Positions 37,601 to 52,843 of a stretch of 64,000 nucleotides of DNA are shown in pieces. The notes under the pieces are model-generated. The model was not told where the DNA came from. It saw only the letters and a program-made list of their open reading frames with translations, and did not search any database. Numbering within the stretch: position 1 is the stretch's first letter; each line of letters starts with the position of its first letter. The translations under genes and the position numbers were made by a program. The DNA is from Pratylenchus scribneri (lineage: Eukaryota > Nematoda > Chromadorea > Rhabditida > Pratylenchidae), in the NCBI GenBank assembly GCA_030063045.1, contig JAQSEB010000017.1, forward strand, positions 1,798,001 through 1,862,000. The letters run 5' to 3'.

Positions 37601-39652
37601 GGTAAATTTATTATTTAAATAAAATTCTAATTCAATTATTTTTAAGCAATTCTCCAAGGCTCATGCAAATTAAGTTTGAAGGAATGGTCCAAAGCATTGA
37701 TGGAAATCGATGAGAAATTGCTGAATGCCGGCCTAATTAGTCAGCTGAGAAGTGCACTTCCACCGGTGGAAATGATCAATAAACTGAAGGAATGTTCGGA
37801 AGAGGAGCTAAAAAATGTGCCTGAAGGAGAACAGGTTCGAATTTGGTTGTTTAGGATCTAATTTTTTGATCTAATTTACTATTTTTCATCTTAAAATGTA
37901 ATGAAAAATTACAAAAATTCATAAAAATGTCCATAAAGCCCGATAAAAATACCTTTCCGTGAGCGGGTTCGAACCCGAGACCTAAATTTCAACGTGAAGG
38001 TCCCCCATTTGAGCTAAAAATTTCTCAACAAAATTTTATCAAATAACCCTAACCAACCAATTCTAATTAATGATATTTTTTATTCAGTTTGTTGCAAAAC
38101 TTTCAAAAATCAATGCACTTACAATTCGCCTTGAAGCAATCCAACTCAATCTTTCATGGGCCGATTCATTTTCGGAACTTCGCACTGGCATTACGACAAT
38201 TTCTGAGGCATGCGAGGTAACAATTTATTAAATTTATTGTAATAGTATTTAATTTTGAAAAAATTTAAGGAAATTAAAAAATCGCAAGGATTTAAACATT
38301 TCATCAATTTGGTCCTCCTCGCTGGTAATTATATGGGAAGATCGAAAAATTCAAATGATACATATGCATTTGAATTGGCCGTTTTGAATAGGGTAAAAAA
38401 TTAATTAAATAATTAATAAAATTATTTAAAGCTGGTGGACACAAAAGATGCAGAAAATTCGGAAACACTTTTGCATGGATTAATTTTTCTGATGCACAAA
38501 AAATTCGGTGGAAAATTCACAAATTTTGCCAATGAAGATTTTCATCATGTTACAAAAGCCAGCAAAATTGATTCCGCCGAATTGGAGAAAACCAAAACTT
38601 CTTTGAAAAATTCAATTCGCAAGGTAACAAAATTAGCAAAATAAAATTAAAATTTGTCAGATTTCTATCCATCTCGACACTTATCGAAAACAAAAGGAAA
38701 ACGATCATTTCCCGGAGAAAATCAAATTATTTGTTGATCAGGCACAGAAAGATATGTTCACAATTGAAACTGTAATTTATTTTAAATTTATTTCTAATAA
38801 TTAAACATTTTTTTTAGTTATGGGAAACAATGCAGCTAAAATGGAAGGCCCTGCAAAATTATCTTTGCTTTGACGCCAAAAAATATCCAATGGAGAAGCT
38901 CTTCACCGATCTTCACACATTCAAGGGGCATTATCAGGTAAAAATTTGATTAAAAATAAATATTTAAATTATTTAGAATACATGGGCACAATTATCCAAA
39001 TCACTGGAACGGGCCAAGGAGGATTCAAGCGAAAAGCAGCAAAAAATGGCAGGCAAATCCCGAAGAAGACCATTTGGCGAAATTCAAACGAGCCTTGCAA
39101 ATGAAGTGGCCAAAAAGGCGAAGGACCGAATTCGGACACAAAATACGGGGGCGGCGGCGGTGGAAAATTCAAGCAGTTCGGGCGGTGTGCTGGACAAAAT
39201 TGAGCAAATGTTGGCCGAGGGAAAGTATCGGCCCGACAATCCGGACGGCGTCAAAAAGGGCGGATATCGAATACGGCGAAAGGGGCAACCGACTGTATAT
39301 GTGAGAATATTTTTATTTAATTAATAATTGGGAAAATGTTCAGAAATCCTTCGTTCCTCCTCAACAAAACAGAGATGAACTTCCCGGTCATTCGCAAAAT
39401 AGAAATAGAGGTGAAATTCCCGGCCATTCGTCATTGATAACAACATCGCAGCAAAAGAGGAATGAACATCAACGCTGCCAATCTCCATTGATACCATCAA
39501 CTCCGCAAAAGAGTGCAGAAATTCCCCGTCCTCCACCCTCAACGCCAAATCTTCCAATAGAAGTCACCAGAGGGGATGGAATTCCGGATCCGGTCAAGGC
39601 TCCAAGTGCGGTTGAACTGCTACAGCGGTTAAGAAAATTGGATTTTGATTAG
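34682..39652 (+). CDS. DAAM1: DAAM-type formin
   Basis: The ATG is at 34682, 12 bases after TTTTATAG; the stop is at 39650-39652. Domains: GTPase-binding/FH3 (SVYCDRMRRALENKEGFRDL, FGREGGFQLLVSIMSKLL, YKAFVFINTLLSCIDD); coiled coil; FH1 with runs of 8-11 prolines near 37005-37170; FH2 (KKIPWNAAIIRPDNINKDSL, LKLVLLAGNYMG-type region, FKHFINLVLLAGNYMGRSK); and a C-terminal DAD (GVLDKIEQMLAEGKY). DAAM formins nucleate and elongate unbranched actin downstream of Dishevelled and Rho. The order and DAD match an autoinhibited diaphanous-related formin. One FH2-region intron (about 37850-38085) holds a tRNA-derived repeat, antisense to the gene. Confidence 0.9.
37855..38075 (-). repeat. tRNA-derived intronic repeat, copy 7
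   Basis: On the minus strand: A-box TTTTAGCTCAAATGGGGGAC, then AAATTTAGGTCTCGGGTTCG followed by AACCCGCTCACGG (B-box and flank), then the AT-rich tail. A-to-B spacing is tRNA-like. It lies in a DAAM intron and is antisense to the gene. The ends are approximate. Confidence 0.7.
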
Positions 39653-40021
39653 ATTTTTTGCCTTCCATTTTAATTAGACATTGTATTATTAAATACGGAT
39701 CAATCGCATTCATTTCATTCCATCCAGTATTATCCAAATTGTTTTTTCCCAAAATTAAAAAGGCTATTGTGATTTCATCTTAAAAAGTATTTCACTTATC
39801 CATTGACATTCTCTCTCCACTCCATTGCCTTGCCGCCTCATTTATTTCACTTATTTCATTTATTTGATGATATTTAATTGAGAAAATAAATAAAAAGTTT
39901 ACAAATTATTTATTTTATTACTAATTTATTAATTGTTTTTGTACAAAATATTTATTAATTGATGAATTATAAATTCATCCTATTGATTTAATAATGATTT
40001 TAGGCTTCGCATTTTTCGAAA
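39653..40021. other. Gap between DAAM and DDX42
   Basis: This is 369 bases of AT-rich sequence with AATAAA-like sites near 39885. TTTTAG ends at 40003, 18 bases before the DDX42 start, and could be a trans-splice acceptor. Confidence 0.45.
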
Positions 40022-43000
40022 ATGAGTTTTAATAATGTCCCACCGCCTAATTTCAATTCGAAAAGCCATTCTTTTGGCAAAATTGATGGGAGACAACGAA
40101 TGACCGATTCGGAAAAAGAGCGAATGGTGAGAAAATTTACTGATTTTTACAACAAATATTAATATTTTAAGTACAATGAATTGAGTCAAAATCATGGAAA
40201 ATCGACGTCAAAAGCAGTCGATGAAGCAGATGATGAGTAAGTTTGTGGAATATTAAAATAGTAAATATTTTCTATTTAGCTATTTTGAACAAAATTCAAG
40301 CGATGAAGAAGAGAAGAAACCATCTAGAGGTCAAAAAAGACGAAGTGAAAACATTGAGGACAACGACGATGAAGAGGATGAATTGGATGCATTTATGGCC
40401 GGAATAAATAAGGAAGCGACGGAAGCAGTTAAGGAAAGCAAAACTAAGGTTACAATTAATATTTATTCACATAAAAATAATAAATTTAGGAACAACATCT
40501 CATTGAAACTGGCGACTTTACGGGAGGGCAAGAAGGCAGGGATGACATTGAAGAAGTAATTAATTTAAACGGAAAACATTTAATTATTTAAATTTGCAGG
40601 AAGATATGCAAGAGAGCATGATTAAGTAATATTTTAATTAAATTAATCAAAATTAATAAATATTTAATATAGATTTATGGAAGAGTACAAAGAAAGGCAA
40701 GAGGAAGAGGAGCAAATCTATGAATATGATGAAGATGGAAATGTAAAAAATGGAATAATAATTAATCGATTGAAATTTAAAAATTAATTGCAGATTATTT
40801 GGACATGGAAGAAGGAAATTGATCCTCTCCCCTCGATTGATCATTCAACAATTCAGTAAGAATTCGGATTTTAAAAATTATGATTAAAATTAATTTAAGG
40901 TATGCACCGTTCAACAAAAATTTCTACAAAGAACACGATGAGGTCAAGTCGCTCACTCCTGAACAAACATTTGAATTGCGTTTGGCATTGGATGTTTGTT
41001 TTTTATTATTAATTTAATATTTAATTTCTTTTATTTTTAAGATACGAGTTTATGGTCGAAATCCACCAAAACCAGTGTGCAGTTTTGGCCATTTCCAATT
41101 CGACCGTGGGATTATGGCACAAATTCGCAAATCGGAATTCGAAAAACCCACACCAATTCAAGCACAGGTCACTCCAAATTTTATAATAATTTAAAACATA
41201 AACATTGTTTTAGGCAGTTCCGATTGCTCTTTCCGGTCGGGATTGTCTTGGACTGGCCAAAACTGGCAGCGGCAAAACACTTGCTTATGTTTGGCCATCC
41301 ATCGTCCACATAATGAATCAGACAGAACTTTCACCCGGCGATGGACCAATTGCGTTGATTATTGTTCCCACGAGGGAATTGGCTTTACAAGTAAACCAAA
41401 AATTTATTTTGCTTTCATTTAAGATTGAATTTAAGGTTTATAACGAAGCTCGAAAATACACAAATTCCTATAATATTGCAACGGTTTGTGCCTATGGCGG
41501 TGGTTCAAAATATGAACAGCAAAAGGCGTTGGAAGAAGGAGCCGAATTGGTCATTGGAACACCGGTTTAATTTAATAATTATTTTAAAATTAATTTGATT
41601 GATTGATTAGGGACGAATTATTGATTTGGTTAAAATTGGCGCAACAAATTTTCTACGAACAACATTTTTGGTATTTGACGAGGTATTGATTTAAAATTTA
41701 TCGATTTTTAAATAGCGATCGATTTTTAGGTCGACCGAATGTTTGATTTGGGATTTGAACAGCAAGTTAAATCAATTGCTGACCATATTCGACCCGATCG
41801 CCAATGTTTGGTCTTTTCGGCCACTTGCAAAGCAAAAATTGAAAAGTTGGTTATCCACGCTCTCTATGATCCAATCAAAATTCTCTGCGGTGATATTGGT
41901 GAAGTGAACACGGATGTGCATCAAAAAATTGTGGTGGTAAAAGATGAAGAGGAAAAATACCATTGGCTTTTTGCGAACATTGTCAAATTCATAACAATGG
42001 GAAAGGTTTTGATATTCGTTACAAAGGTAGGTAGGGAATTTAAGGGTTTAAATTATGATTAATATAATTTTAAAGAAAATTGAATCGGAAGATGTGGCCA
42101 AAAAATTACAGCTGAGAGACATTGAATTAGTCCATTTGCACGGGGACATGCACCAACAGGAAAGGAACAGTCGAATTACCTCATTTCGAACCACAATGCC
42201 AGTGATGGTGGCAACGGATGTGGCCGGTAAAAATAATTTATTTATTCGCAAATCAAATTTTAATTTTTAGCCCGAGGATTGGACATTCCCGCAATTCAGA
42301 ATGTGCTAAATTTTAGTGTGGCCAAAGATATTGAAACGCACATTCATCGGGTTGGAAGAACTGGGCGAGCAGGTAAATTAAACTGTAATGATAAATTTCG
42401 TGCAATTCGGACCCAGTTTCTTTCTCTAATTCTCCATATTTCTTCTAGAATGCATTTTAGAATGTATTAAAATACAAAAAAGTTAACTACCAAGACCGAG
42501 AAAATTACCGGACGATCACGGTGCGAAAATGAAGGCTAATCCATTCAGCTAAAAATTTTCCGAGAAATTTTTGATTTAATTTTCTTTATAGCCACTGGCC
42601 AGCTTAAACAATAGTCCTCATATAAAATAAAAATCTGAGTTTTATCCGAAACCAATGGTAGATTCTCTAGCTCATTAAAAAATTTGGTATTATTTATCAA
42701 AGCCAATTTATATTCAAAATTCATTCATTCATTCAAATAAATATTTACAGGCCATCAAGGAAATGCCTACACTCTCATCAACGAAAAAGATGCAGAATTT
42801 GCAGCAAAATTGATTAAAAATTTGGAAGCATCCAGTCAAGAACAAGCCATTACACCGGAATTAATAGCCGTTGCCAACAAATGCGCATGGTTCAAGGAAC
42901 AATACGAAAAACAACAAAAACAATCGAACACTACAGTTTTGAATTTTGATGGAAACAGAGGCGGGACAACATTTAAACCGAAGGAAAGACCCGGCTTTGG

Positions 43001-43454
43001 GCTGAAAAAACCAATTGGATCGGGAGAGATGACCGGACATTCATTTGCGTCCACTTCATCACAACCGAGCATTTCAAAACAAATTGAGAGGGCAAAATCG
43101 CTGGTCGATCCGGGCAATGCGGAAATGAGCAAAATGGCAATGATGAGATCGGCATTGAAGGTTGTTTTGGAAATTTGATTTAAAAGAATAAATTTTGTTT
43201 TTAGAGTAGTTTTAAACATTCATTCCAAGCTTCAACTGCTGGCGATGAATTCACAGCGAAAATTGCGGCCAGCGATCCCAGACCGGAATGGAAAATACGG
43301 TAAAATTACACATTTATTAATATTAAACTGATTTATTTATTTAAGATTGGAAGAACAAGCAGCCAAAATTAATAAAGCACTCCAAGAGCAGCAACAACAG
43401 GAGGAAGGGAGCGGAAAAACGAAGAAACGATCTAGATGGGGAGAATTTTCCTAA
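40022..43454 (+). CDS. DDX42: DEAD-box RNA helicase DDX42
   Basis: The ATG is at 40022 and the stop at 43452-43454. An acidic N-terminal region precedes the DDX42-type lead-in [20 protein letters not shown] and [13 protein letters not shown]. Helicase motifs in order: [10 protein letters not shown] (Q), AKTGSGKT (I), PTRELAL (Ia), TPGR (Ib), DEVD (II), SAT (III), HLHGDM, ATDVAARGLDIP (V) and [10 protein letters not shown] (VI). The basic C-terminus ends [13 protein letters not shown]42 associates with the U2 snRNP factor SF3B. Motif II reads DEVD, not DEAD; the two acidic residues needed for Mg-ATP chemistry are kept. LIAS begins 148 bases downstream. The intron at about 42374-42750 carries a decayed tRNA-derived repeat. 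Confidence 0.92.
42395..42620 (-). repeat. tRNA-derived intronic repeat, copy 8 (decayed)
   Basis: On the minus strand the A-box TTTAGCTGAATGGATT is kept, the B-box is lost, and the tail (TTTGTATTTTAATACATTCT and TGCATTCTAGAAG) resembles that of copy 6. It lies in a DDX42 intron, antisense to the gene. Confidence 0.55.
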
Positions 43455-43602
43455 TATTTTTTACATTATTTTTACATAATTAATTCATATTTAAAAATAA
43501 ATGTTTTAATTTTTTAAAATTCATAAATAAATTATTTGTTTTTATTTAATAAATGAATATATTTCAACCATTTTTCAATCACATTTTATTAATATTTATC
43601 AG

Positions 43603-45331
43603 ATGGTAATGAGAAAACTTTCACCATTGTTTCCACGCTTAAATTACAACAGAAGAATGTGCTACCAAAAATTTGCCACATTGCCGGATGATGGTCTCAC
43701 TTTGAGCGATTTCATTCCAAATGCTAAATCCTCCACTTCAACTTCAATGAATGTTACAACGGCGGCAACGACAGAAAAACGCACAAAAGATGGACGACTT
43801 CGATTGCCTGAATGGTTGAAACGTGACGTTGTGGCAGGCGAAAATGATGTAATATTAAAGTTTTACCTAAACTTAATTTATTTTTAAAGATTAAAAGATT
43901 GAGGCTACAAAAGCAGTTGAGGGGATTGAAATTGGCTACAGTCTGTGAGGTAGACAAATAATTTTATTATTTTTAATTTTAAAATATATTTTAAAGGAAG
44001 CTCGTTGTCCGAACATTGGGTATTTCTTCAATTTGATTTGATTAAATTACCATGAATAATTTTTTAGTGAATGCTGGGGTGGAGGACCGGACATTCCATC
44101 AACGGCGACGGTTCATTAATTCAATTATTTATAATTAATTTTTTAATTTATTTAATTAAAGATAATGCTGATGGGTGATACTTGTACAAGGGGTTGTCGG
44201 TCAGTAAAACACAAAAATTATAAATAATTTTTGATTAAATTTTTAGTTTCTGTTCAGTCAAAACTGCTCGGAAGCCACCGGCACTGGACCCGGATGAACC
44301 GTTGAACACTGCAAAGGCCATTAAAAGTTGGGGCGTTGATTACATTGTAAATTATCGAAAAAATAATTAATTTAAATATTTATTTTTATAGGTGATTACA
44401 TCCGTTGATAGGTTATACTTTGGATTTGATTGAAAAAAAACCAAAATTTTAGGGATGATTTGTTGGATGGTGGCGCAAATCATATTGCCCAAACGGTCAA
44501 ACATTTAAAGAATGAATGCCCGGAATTGTTGGTTGAATGTCTTATTCCCGATTTTGCTGGCAATTTTGAATGCATTGAATTGGTAGCCAATTCCGGATTA
44601 GAGGTAATTTATAAATATAAAGTTGATTTTATTATATTCCGGAAAGTTTTATTTTTTTATTCCGGTTCTTCCGGAAAAATGTAATTAAAATCAAATTTTC
44701 CGTAAAGTTTAAATGTTGAATTAATCAATAATTTTTCCGCAGGTACTTGCCCATAATTTGGAAACTGTTCGCAGTCTAACCCCATTTGTCAGGGATCCAC
44801 GCGCCAAATATGACCAATCATTGGCCGTTTTAGCACATGCAAAAGAGGTATAAGAATAATTTAAAATATTAAATCATAAAATCCTTTCAAGTGCAATCCA
44901 AATATTTTAACAAAAAGTTCACTGATGCTTGGCTTGGGCGAGACTGATTCCGAAATTGAACAGGCCATGGCCGACCTCCGTTCCGCGGGCGTTGAAGCAC
45001 TCACATTGGGCCAATATATGCAACCAACAAAAGTAAATTATATTTAAAAAATATTCAATAATCCAAAAAATATTTTAAAGCGTCATTTGGCCGTAAAAGA
45101 ATGGGTGACACCGAAGAAATTTCAATATTGGAAGGAGAAGGGCGATGAAATGGGATTTATGTAAGCCATCAATATTTTTCATTTAATTTGGGAGATTTTT
45201 CAAGTTTCACTGCTTCCGGTCCACTTGTTCGTTCATCATATAGAGCCGGTGAATTCTATCTCAAAAATGTGATTGAATCAAGGCGAAAAGCCGCCCTCAT
45301 CAGCAGCAGAGGGAAATCAACAATGAATTAA
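43603..45331 (+). CDS. LIAS: Lipoyl synthase, mitochondrial
   Basis: The ATG at 43603 directly follows ATTTATCAG, so a trans-spliced mRNA would have no 5' UTR beyond the leader. The stop is at 45329-45331. A basic, Ser/Thr-rich N-terminus looks like a mitochondrial targeting peptide. Both iron-sulfur sites are complete: the auxiliary cluster motif in [13 protein letters not shown] (C-x4-C-x5-C) and the radical SAM motif CTRGCRFC. The conserved RSSYRAGE near the C-terminus supplies the serine ligand of the auxiliary cluster. The enzyme inserts two sulfurs into octanoyl groups on the E2 and H proteins of mitochondrial dehydrogenase complexes. It sits 148 bases after DDX42 and 167 bases before RGP1. 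Confidence 0.94.
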
Positions 45332-45498
45332 TTAACTCAATTTTGAGTTTTTTTTAGATGAATATGCCATTTATATTTTAATTAATTTATATTTGATAAA
45401 TTAGATTTTTAATATTGTTTTTTTTATTCTTCATATTATTGATTACAAATCAAATATTTATATTCATATTAATTAAATATTTAATTAATTTATTAAAG

Positions 45499-47107
45499 AT
45501 GAGCATAGAAATTAATGCAATTTTGGAAAGGCGTGGTGCAGTGTTTTTGGCTGGCGAAGATGTGACCGTTCAGGTTATTTTTAGCCATTTTCGTTACTAG
45601 TGTAATTTACGGGATGGAAGAGAAAATGATGATGATGAAGAAGAAGATGGAAGATGATGATGAGGAGGATGAAGATGAGGAGGAGTGATGATGATGAGGA
45701 GAATGATGATGATGATGAGGAAGATAATAATAAGGATGACGAAGAAGATCATCACCAGCTTCATCTCTTCTTCATCATCATCATCCTTTTCCCTTCCATC
45801 CCGTAAACTGCACTAGTACCTAATTTTCGTATAAAAATAAATTCATTTTACTTTTAAAGGTGATTTTCAAAAATCGGAACGCAAATGACAAAAAATCGTT
45901 GGCTTGGTGTTGTGTCCAATTGCATTGCGAAGAATACAAAAGTGAATCGGAAAAGAGCAAACGCCAAAAACATTCTCACAAATCAACTGCCATCACTAAA
46001 TCAAAACAGACAATTTTCTCATCTGACCCACTCATCCTTTTTTGCGATCTCACATTGGAGCCGGGCAAAAGTGAGCAATTCAAATCAACCCATCGAATTC
46101 CATTGCATCAATTTCCTCCAACATTCAAAGTAAACCCAAATTTAAATTAAATTAATTTGAAATTCAAATTATAGGGACATTTTGTGAAATATTTATGGCA
46201 CATTTCGGTTGGTGCCCAACAAGTGGATGCACCGATTAAAATGATTCAATTGCCAATAAAAGTGTTGAATGTTGGAGTGGATGTGAACAATGATGATGAT
46301 GGGCAACAAAAGAAGAAGACATCAACAAGCAGCAATAGGAATCCAATTTTGACGGGGAATGAGACCAAAACAAAGTAAATTATAAATTCAAATTTAACTA
46401 TATAAATAATTTTAGACCATCCATAATTGAAATTGCAATTGGACGGATCGAGGAAATTTGTTCGGTTCGAAAGAAAAGGTCCAAAAAATGTTAATTAAAA
46501 TTACAAAATTCATTCCACAATAGATTTTATGAAATAAACAATGGCGGAATAATTTTTGCCAAAATTATAATTTTCAAAAATACATTCAAATTGGGCGATG
46601 ATGTTTTTGGGAAGTTGGAATTCCCACAAGAAGATGTTCATTGTTTACAGGTGAACAAATAAAAAGTGAATAATTAAATTGTTTTTTAGACTTTAATTAG
46701 GGCCGAGACTGTGGAAACAAATTTGACGGATGATCAAAAATTGGAAAATGTTCAATCGCATAGCACTGAACACAATGTGACGGCATTTGTCAAAGAAACA
46801 TATTTCAAAATTCCAATACCATTGAACGCCGTTCCCTCATTTACAACAGAATTTGGTAAAATAAAATATATTTTAATCAATGATTCAATATTTTGCAGTA
46901 AAAGTCCGCTGGCGATTGCATTTTGAATTTGTTACCACCCATCAAATGTTAATGAATAATTCTGCTGGGCAGGGAACATTCAAATTGGCAGAAGATTTAC
47001 AAATTGAAACAATGAAATGGGATTTACCAATAAATATTCTGGCCACAAATCCACTCAATGTTTCGCTGGTTTATCCAATTTCACACCCAAATTCATTCAT
47101 CATTTGA
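45499..47107 (+). CDS. RGP1: RGP1 homolog, RAB6 exchange factor partner
   Basis: The ATG at 45499 directly follows TATTAAAG, a possible trans-splice acceptor; the stop is at 47105-47107. The chain starts MSIEINAILERRGAVFLAGE, an arrestin-like beta-sandwich opening, with SLAWCCVQLHCEEY next. Later come FKLGDDVFGKLEFP, the ETYFKIPIPLNAVPSF stretch, then VKVRWRLHFEFVTTHQ and a C-terminal PLNVSLVYP. These match the RGP1 family, which with RIC1 activates Rab6 (Ypt6) at the Golgi. Fold is inferred from family knowledge. The first intron is expanded by a fold-back element. It lies between LIAS and mitochondrial EF-Tu. Confidence 0.85.
45595..45818. mobile_element. Fold-back element with GAT-rich arms in RGP1 intron 1
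   Basis: The left end TACTAGTGTAATTTACGGGA and the reverse complement of the right end, TACTAGTGCAGTTTACGGGA, match closely. Both continue into TGGAAG and then purine-rich (GATGAT/GAAGAA) sequence, so the arms pair over much of their length. There is no open reading frame. It is probably a non-autonomous inverted-repeat element. Confidence 0.75.
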
Positions 47108-47369
47108 TTATTTTCAATAATTATTCCCTTTTTGTGAATGCAAATTTATCCATTTTCTCATTTTTATTTTACAAATTGTTATTCTAGCCTTTCATTTGCC
47201 ATTTTCATTGTGAATTTTTGGAATAAAATTTTATAATATTTCTATACAAAATCAATATTTTAATCGATGCTGACACCCTCGTCTTTTTTTTTTTATCAAT
47301 TATAAATGCATATTCATTTAACCAAATCAAAATCAAATTAAGATTTTTAATACATTTTTCAGAATAGTA

Positions 47370-50069
<2,700 letters not shown>

Positions 50070-52843
50070 AAGGAAGGAAGAGAATGGATGAATATTAATT
50101 TGAAAATGTTTTTGGATGATTTTATTTTACCTATTAATTACATATACAACAATTTAGGCAAATCCTCTCTCAAAAAAATAGAGGGAGAGAATAATTTTAA
50201 ATGTTATTTTTCATTTTGAACCATCTCATTTATTTGTTTCTTTTAATGCTTCTTCTCTTTAATTAAATAAATGTTAAAATAAAAGTCTGTCCATATTTTC
50301 CAAACCAAAACCCATGAATCCATCAATAAAAAATTTGCTAAACGCTAAATTAAATGGGACAAAAATGAAAGCAAAAAGTGATAGGAAAAGGGGGCCGATG
50401 ATTTTGTCATTTCCTTCGTCCAATCCATTTTAATTCGTCTTTTATTCAATTCACATCACCGCCGGTGATGAGTTGGCCATCCAAACGACGACCGAATCTA
50501 CTCTATTCATTGCTATCATTGGCCATTTAAAAGCCAAGCAGAATTCCCATCCATTCCATTAATTTCATTCCATTTTGGCCAATTCATACAAAATAAAATA
50601 AATTTTATTACATCAAAACATTTTAATAATGCTCCTTATCCAAATTCCGACAACTCTTCTGCGCCCAATTGTCGATTTCCTTCTAATTTCCCATTCCAAA
50701 ATCCAAACACCACGGCATGGTGCTCTGCTTCATCGCGTTGTTTTTCCTCCACTTGCGTCGTAGATTCGCAAGGGGAGGAAGAACGGCGGGCTGAGGAGAA
50801 GCGCAGCCAGCAACAGAATCCAGAATGAATTGGAATTTCATTGTAGAAGTGAAATGGCACGTAACATGGATGGAAATTGCATGAAAAGGGCCATTGATGG
50901 TAAAAGGTAAACCATCGAGAGAATTGAAGAATAGAAGAAATAAGGAGGGAAGATGCCCGAGGCCAAGTGTTTTTTTTTTTGATGAAAGAATCCCTTTTTA
51001 ATTATTTTTTCGGATTTTTTTCAATAAAAACAAAGATCTCAATATTTCTTCTGCTAAATGCATATTGAATGATGGACCCATAAAAAAAATTCTAAAATGA
51101 ATGGATTCATTGATTTAATTGTTGTTTGGCCAAATAATAATTGGGATATCAATGTTGGGAGGAGAAAAAGCATACAAAAACGTGAACGTGCGCTAATTTC
51201 CCTTATCCCCCATTCCATTCCCATTCCTGTATGATTTCCCTTCGGGGTCCATCCAAATCATTCAACCTCTAAGCTTTTCCCCTCGCCAAATTGTCGACCC
51301 ATTTTTTGTTGTCTGTGCATTTTGGCCGTCTCAATTAGCACATAAAGGGCCGAAAGGAGGATGAGGGCAAAAGCGCATTTGGGAAGGCCGGTTACGCTTG
51401 ATTATCAACGACAATGGCTGATTGGAATTAAAAGGGAGAGAAGGGGCAAAAGGGGAGGATTAGCAATCGGCGTGGACGGGGGGCAATGAAATTGGAGGGC
51501 GAAACTGGTTTCGCTTTTGGTTGGATGGGGGGATTGGCTCACCTGGATGAGCCCCCGCTCAAGGGCCATCCCCTTTCAATTCACGGGGGCACGACTCCGC
51601 CGGAGGGTGTTCAGCCAGTACAGAGGAGGAGGACCAACATTGTCGGCGTTTTCTCCCATTTTTTGGCGCAAATCTTTTAACCCATTTTCTTCTTCTTCTT
51701 TTCAAGGGGAATTTGGTCCTCCTCCAACCTAAATTCCCCTTTCTTCAACCATTATCCCCACCGAATTTAGGGCATTTCAGCCCAGAAGGAGGGGACCATG
51801 TCAAGGCTAGGCCGGATGGAATGGAATCCATCCAATTGAATGCGCAACAATTTTTGCGAGGTGGATTTGGACCAAGGCCATTGGCGCCATTTTGTCTACG
51901 TTGATCACCCAAAATTCCTTCATTCCATTTATCCTTCCAATTGTGTATTTTTCACAAATTCCTGCCGATGACTAGACCCCCTCCCCCTTCCCAAATCCCC
52001 TCAATCCCTTTCCCTTATGTGTACATCGCTTTGCCTCCGGGGACAGGTTTTTGTTGGTCGGTGGTGGTGGTAGATGGCGTCAATTGGCCGCCGATTGTGC
52101 GGCGGCTTTTCCCTTCCTCCACAACAACATTTTCCCTCAAAAAATGCCCGGCCACTCCCTTGTCCCTTCCCCTTCACTCATGAAAGCCAACAAAAATATG
52201 ATGTTGTCGTCGCTAATCTCCTTCCCCCCTCAAGTCGACTGGATCGATGCTTTTCATTGTGATGTGCAACAAATTGATGTTGATTGCACCTTCTCATCTT
52301 AGTCAAAATTCACGTAATTCACAGCCAACTTGGAATTTTGGCATCATCGGAATCAGAAGGCACACGGCATTGGGGGAGAAAGTGAGATGGAATCCCAAGG
52401 AACCAATTCCCGCGAATCCAATAAATTTGCCCTTTGGCCAATTCCCAAAGAAAATGAAAAAACCAATTCAGTCTAATCCAAAAACCAAAAATGGGTTTAA
52501 GATGTGAATGCGACCTTCCATCTTTCTAATAATTTTTACTCCCATCAGCGGTTTTGCCCATTTTTTCCCTGAATTTGCAATTCGCAAGGCCATTCCCCTT
52601 TTCCCCTCCATTCATTTATTTGTACGTTTATTCTTTTCCATTGAATGGTCCTTTTCCTTCCTTCATTTCCACCAAATTGTCGGAACTTTTATTAATAAAA
52701 ATGTTTTATTATTGCGCAGTCCCCCCCCCCCCCCAATTCATTCATTTCCTCCTTTCCGAATTTTACAACATTATTTTGGGCCAATCAGTTTCGCCCTCTT
52801 TTCCACTTTTCATTCATTCATTCCTCCAAATAATTCAGCCAAA
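50070..52843. other. Long intergenic region upstream of the astacin gene
   Basis: This is 2.8 kb without a supported gene. The composition shifts here: CCATT, GGCC and polypyrimidine runs are commoner than in the first 50 kb. A run of 14 C is at 52721-52734. Several open frames at 51480-51900 and 50636-50860 lack splice partners and recognisable content. It may hold distal regulatory sequence for the astacin gene. Confidence 0.5.

Noticed and set aside
50636..50860. Minus-strand open frame of 74 codons
   Set aside because: No domain, no neighbouring exons, and it lies in a simple, pyrimidine-rich region.
51486..51904. Overlapping plus-strand open frames
   Set aside because: No recognisable domain, no plausible splice partners, and several frames are open at once because the sequence is GC-richer and low in stop codons.
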